From contig CAZQNT010000006.1 of the NCBI GenBank assembly GCA_964595075.1, positions 1-35,811 on the forward strand: a stretch of 35,811 bases of DNA, given 5' to 3'. This stretch comes from JAHJFW01 sp964595075 (GTDB lineage Bacteria > Patescibacteriota > Patescibacteriia > 2-12-FULL-60-25). Below the pieces are notes generated by a model. That model was not told where the DNA came from and made no database searches. It worked only from the letters and a program-made list of their open reading frames with translations. The position numbers were made by a program, and so were the translations under genes. Numbering within the stretch: the stretch's first letter is position 1; each line of letters begins with the position of its first letter. This document shows positions 33,985 to 35,811 of this stretch, piece by piece.

Positions 33985-35811
33985 ATGCCAAAATCTGAAA
34001 AGAAGCCGAAAGGCGGCGCGTACGGCGCGGAGCAAATAACCGTTCTGGAGGGACTGGATCCGGTGCGAAAGCGTCCGGGGATGTACATCGGTTCAACGGG
34101 ACCGGACGGTCTCCATCATCTCGTGTGGGAGGTCGTGGACAACTCGTTCGACGAAGCAATGGCTGGTCATGCGGATCACGTCATAGTGACCCTTAACGAC
34201 GACGGCACGGTTTCGGTTAGCGACAACGGCCGCGGCATTCCGGTCGAGACGCACAAACAATATAAAGTTTCCGCTCTGGAACTCGTCATGACAAAACTCC
34301 ACGCCGGAGGAAAATTCGGCGGAGACGAGAGCGGCTATAAAGTTTCCGGCGGACTTCACGGCGTCGGCGTTTCGGTGGTTAACGCGCTTTCCGAGTGGCT
34401 GGAAGTCACGGTCGAACGCGACGGCGGGATGTATAAACACCGATACGAACGCGGAAAGCCGCAAGGAAAAGTAAAACAGATCGGCAAAAGTAAAAATCAC
34501 GGAACCAAGGTGACGTTCAAACCGGATACCACGATTTTTACGACCGTGGAATTCGATTTCAATCGCATTCTCGAACACCTTCGCCAGCAGTGTTATCTTA
34601 CTAAAGGCATAAAACTGACCGTGATCGACGCGCGCACGGCTCCACACGGAGTTTACGGATTTTATTTCGAAGGAGGCGTGGCTTCGTACGTTCGCCATTT
34701 GAACCACACCAAACACGCGAAACACGACAACGTGTTCTACGCCGAAAAAACGATCGAACAAGCCACGATCGAAATCGGAGTTCAATACACGGAAGATTAC
34801 GCCGAAAGTCTCTACGCGTTCACAAACAACATCTATAATCCGGAGGGCGGCTCGCACGTCGCAGGTTTTCGCACCGCTCTCACGCGCGTATTAAACAACT
34901 ACGCGCGAGCGAAAGGTTTTTTGAAAGAAAAAGACGACAACCTTTCCGGCGAAGACGTGCGAGAGGGATTGACAACGGTCATTTCAATCAAAATTCCAGA
35001 ACCGCAATTCGAGGGTCAGACAAAAGCGAAACTTGGAAATCCGGAAGTTCGCGGATACGTGGAGACGGTCATGACCGAAGCGTTCGCGACTTTTTTAGAG
35101 GAACATCCGCGCGACGCAGAAGGAATAATCGGAAAATGCGTTCTGGCACAACGCGCGCGCGCCGCCGCCAGAGCCGCAAGGGATACGGTCCTTCGCAAGG
35201 GCGCGCTCGAAGGATTTACGCTCCCCGGCAAACTCGCGGACTGCTCCAGCCGCGACTCCGCGAATTGCGAGCTCTACATAGTTGAGGGCGATTCGGCCGG
35301 AGGTTCGGCAAAACAAGGACGCGACCGCAACTTCCAGGCAATTCTCCCCCTTCGCGGAAAAATCCTGAACGTGGAACGCGCGCGTCTCGACAAAATGCTA
35401 GCGAACAACGAGATCAAAAGTCTGATAATCGCGCTTGGCACGAACATCGGTGAAATGTTCGACATCGAAAAACTCCGCTACGGCCGCATCGTGATAATGA
35501 CGGACGCGGACGTCGACGGCGCGCACATCCGTACGCTTCTGCTCACATTGTTCTATCGCTACTTCCCGAATATCATCACGTCCGACCACCTATACATCGC
35601 GCAACCTCCGCTCTTCCGCGTTGCAAAAGGCAAAGACGCTCGTTGGGCTTTCACCGAAAAAGAACGCGACGAATTCCTAACCGAATTCCAAAAATCTAAA
35701 ATAAAAGAACCTGAACTCGGCACTCGGAACTCGGCACTCGGAACTCCAGAAACCTCCGAATCCCCGAATCCGAAGAAGAAGTTTCAAAAATCGGAGGCAT
35801 CTCCATTCAAC
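33985..35811 (+). CDS. gyrB: DNA gyrase subunit B, cut by window edge, with frame change at a heptamer array
   Basis: GyrB is the ATPase half of gyrase, which introduces negative supercoils. The 609 codons present cover the GHKL ATPase (EVVDNSFDEA, Asn53; GLHGVGVSVVNAL), the transducer domain and the TOPRIM part (IVEGDSAGGSA, Glu434; TDADVDGAH, Asp507-511). From residue about 577 the frame runs through a heptamer array (LGTRNSALGT) and then into sequence unlike GyrB. One frame over, the DNA after the array reads EEEVSKIGGISIQ, which fits the segment before the conserved RYKGLGEM. The gene thus changes frame within the array; one more 7-base unit would join the two. Confidence 0.93.
   Translation, partial: MPKSEKKPKGGAYGAEQITVLEGLDPVRKRPGMYIGSTGPDGLHHLVWEVVDNSFDEAMAGHADHVIVTLNDDGTVSVSDNGRGIPVETHKQYKVSALELVMTKLHAGGKFGGDESGYKVSGGLHGVGVSVVNALSEWLEVTVERDGGMYKHRYERGKPQGKVKQIGKSKNHGTKVTFKPDTTIFTTVEFDFNRILEHLRQQCYLTKGIKLTVIDARTAPHGVYGFYFEGGVASYVRHLNHTKHAKHDNVFYAEKTIEQATIEIGVQYTEDYAESLYAFTNNIYNPEGGSHVAGFRTALTRVLNNYARAKGFLKEKDDNLSGEDVREGLTTVISIKIPEPQFEGQTKAKLGNPEVRGYVETVMTEAFATFLEEHPRDAEGIIGKCVLAQRARAAARAARDTVLRKGALEGFTLPGKLADCSSRDSANCELYIVEGDSAGGSAKQGRDRNFQAILPLRGKILNVERARLDKMLANNEIKSLIIALGTNIGEMFDIEKLRYGRIVIMTDADVDGAHIRTLLLTLFYRYFPNIITSDHLYIAQPPLFRVAKGKDARWAFTEKERDEFLTEFQKSKIKEPELGTRNSALGTPETSESPNPKKKFQKSEASPFN
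35714..35746. repeat. AACTCGG/CACTCGG heptamer array inside gyrB
   Basis: Four heptamers alternate AACTCGG and CACTCGG, followed by a partial AACTC. It lies in the TOPRIM-insert region of gyrB, and the reading frame of the conserved downstream part differs from that upstream. Confidence 0.9.

Noticed and set aside
34093..34857. A 254-codon minus-strand open frame
   Set aside because: It is a shadow of gyrB, which has full ATPase and TOPRIM motifs on the plus strand.
5731..35746. CRISPR array
   Set aside because: The repeats are 7 bases long in direct tandem with no spacers, and no cas genes are present.

Overview
The window looks like a piece of a Patescibacteria (Candidate Phyla Radiation) chromosome of moderate GC, standard genetic code (TGA is used as stop). 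The reasons are: an S10-spc ribosomal protein operon in which the L30 gene is absent between S5 and L15; an L16 that begins MLIPRKVKHRKWHKGRRRN; short core proteins; almost no Shine-Dalgarno sequences in the ribosomal operon; and several lineage-typical hypothetical membrane proteins. The exact class cannot be decided from this sequence. There is a 10-N assembly gap at 4915-4924 inside the L16 gene.

Layout. 1-10934 (minus strand): tuf, rpsJ, a structured leader, then rplC-rplD-rplW-rplB-rpsS-rplV-rpsC-rplP-rpmC-rpsQ-rplN-rplX-rplE-rpsZ-rpsH-rplF-rplR-rpsE-rplO-secY (cut by the window edge). 10935-12850: an accessory island that separates tuf from the rest of the str operon; it holds a small Phd-like protein, two candidate plus-strand ncRNA genes with promoters and intrinsic terminators, and a HIT-Nudix pair. 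12909-16044: fusA, rpsG, rpsL and the str promoter. 16034-18018: a UbiA-like membrane protein and an M50 protease. 18095-20870: L28 (plus strand), a LOG-family protein, a small membrane protein, HU, and a CDP-alcohol phosphatidyltransferase broken by an internal deletion. 20957-21493: a RelE-type toxin-antitoxin pair with a palindromic operator. 21521-22196: a 715-base gene-poor stretch with tRNA-Pro(GGG), a partial copy of its 3' end and two more candidate structured RNAs. 22193-25586: hisS, lepB and an unknown membrane protein. 25802-29899: a cytidylyltransferase-like protein, tRNA-Val(CAC), prmC, murA and a DUF3048 protein. 29945-33233: L25/CTC, a zinc-ribbon protein, RodA and a membrane-anchored unknown protein. 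33300-35811: an AbrB-like/PIN toxin-antitoxin pair and gyrB, cut by the window edge.

Two themes run through the window. First, the DNA is full of small repeats of several families. The most striking are heptanucleotide tandem arrays (for example CACTCGG, GAGTAGT, AACCTGA) that occupy gene junctions and also sit inside coding sequences: the C-terminus of L22, a Phd-like protein, PrmC and GyrB. In gyrB the array coincides with a reading-frame change that one extra 7-base unit would repair. There are also two hairpins that share an identical 41-base loop but have unrelated 24-28 bp stems. Second, many genes outside the ribosomal operon have a -10 hexamer followed by only 6-7 bases and then the start codon, which predicts leaderless mRNAs; the only strong Shine-Dalgarno sequences seen precede two accessory genes (Nudix and the broken PgsA-like gene).

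Functionally the window is mostly housekeeping: translation (ribosomal proteins, EF-Tu, EF-G, HisRS, PrmC, tRNAs), protein export (SecY, signal peptidase I), cell-wall synthesis and shape (MurA, RodA), and DNA topology (HU, GyrB), with two toxin-antitoxin modules and at least four unassigned RNA candidates between them.
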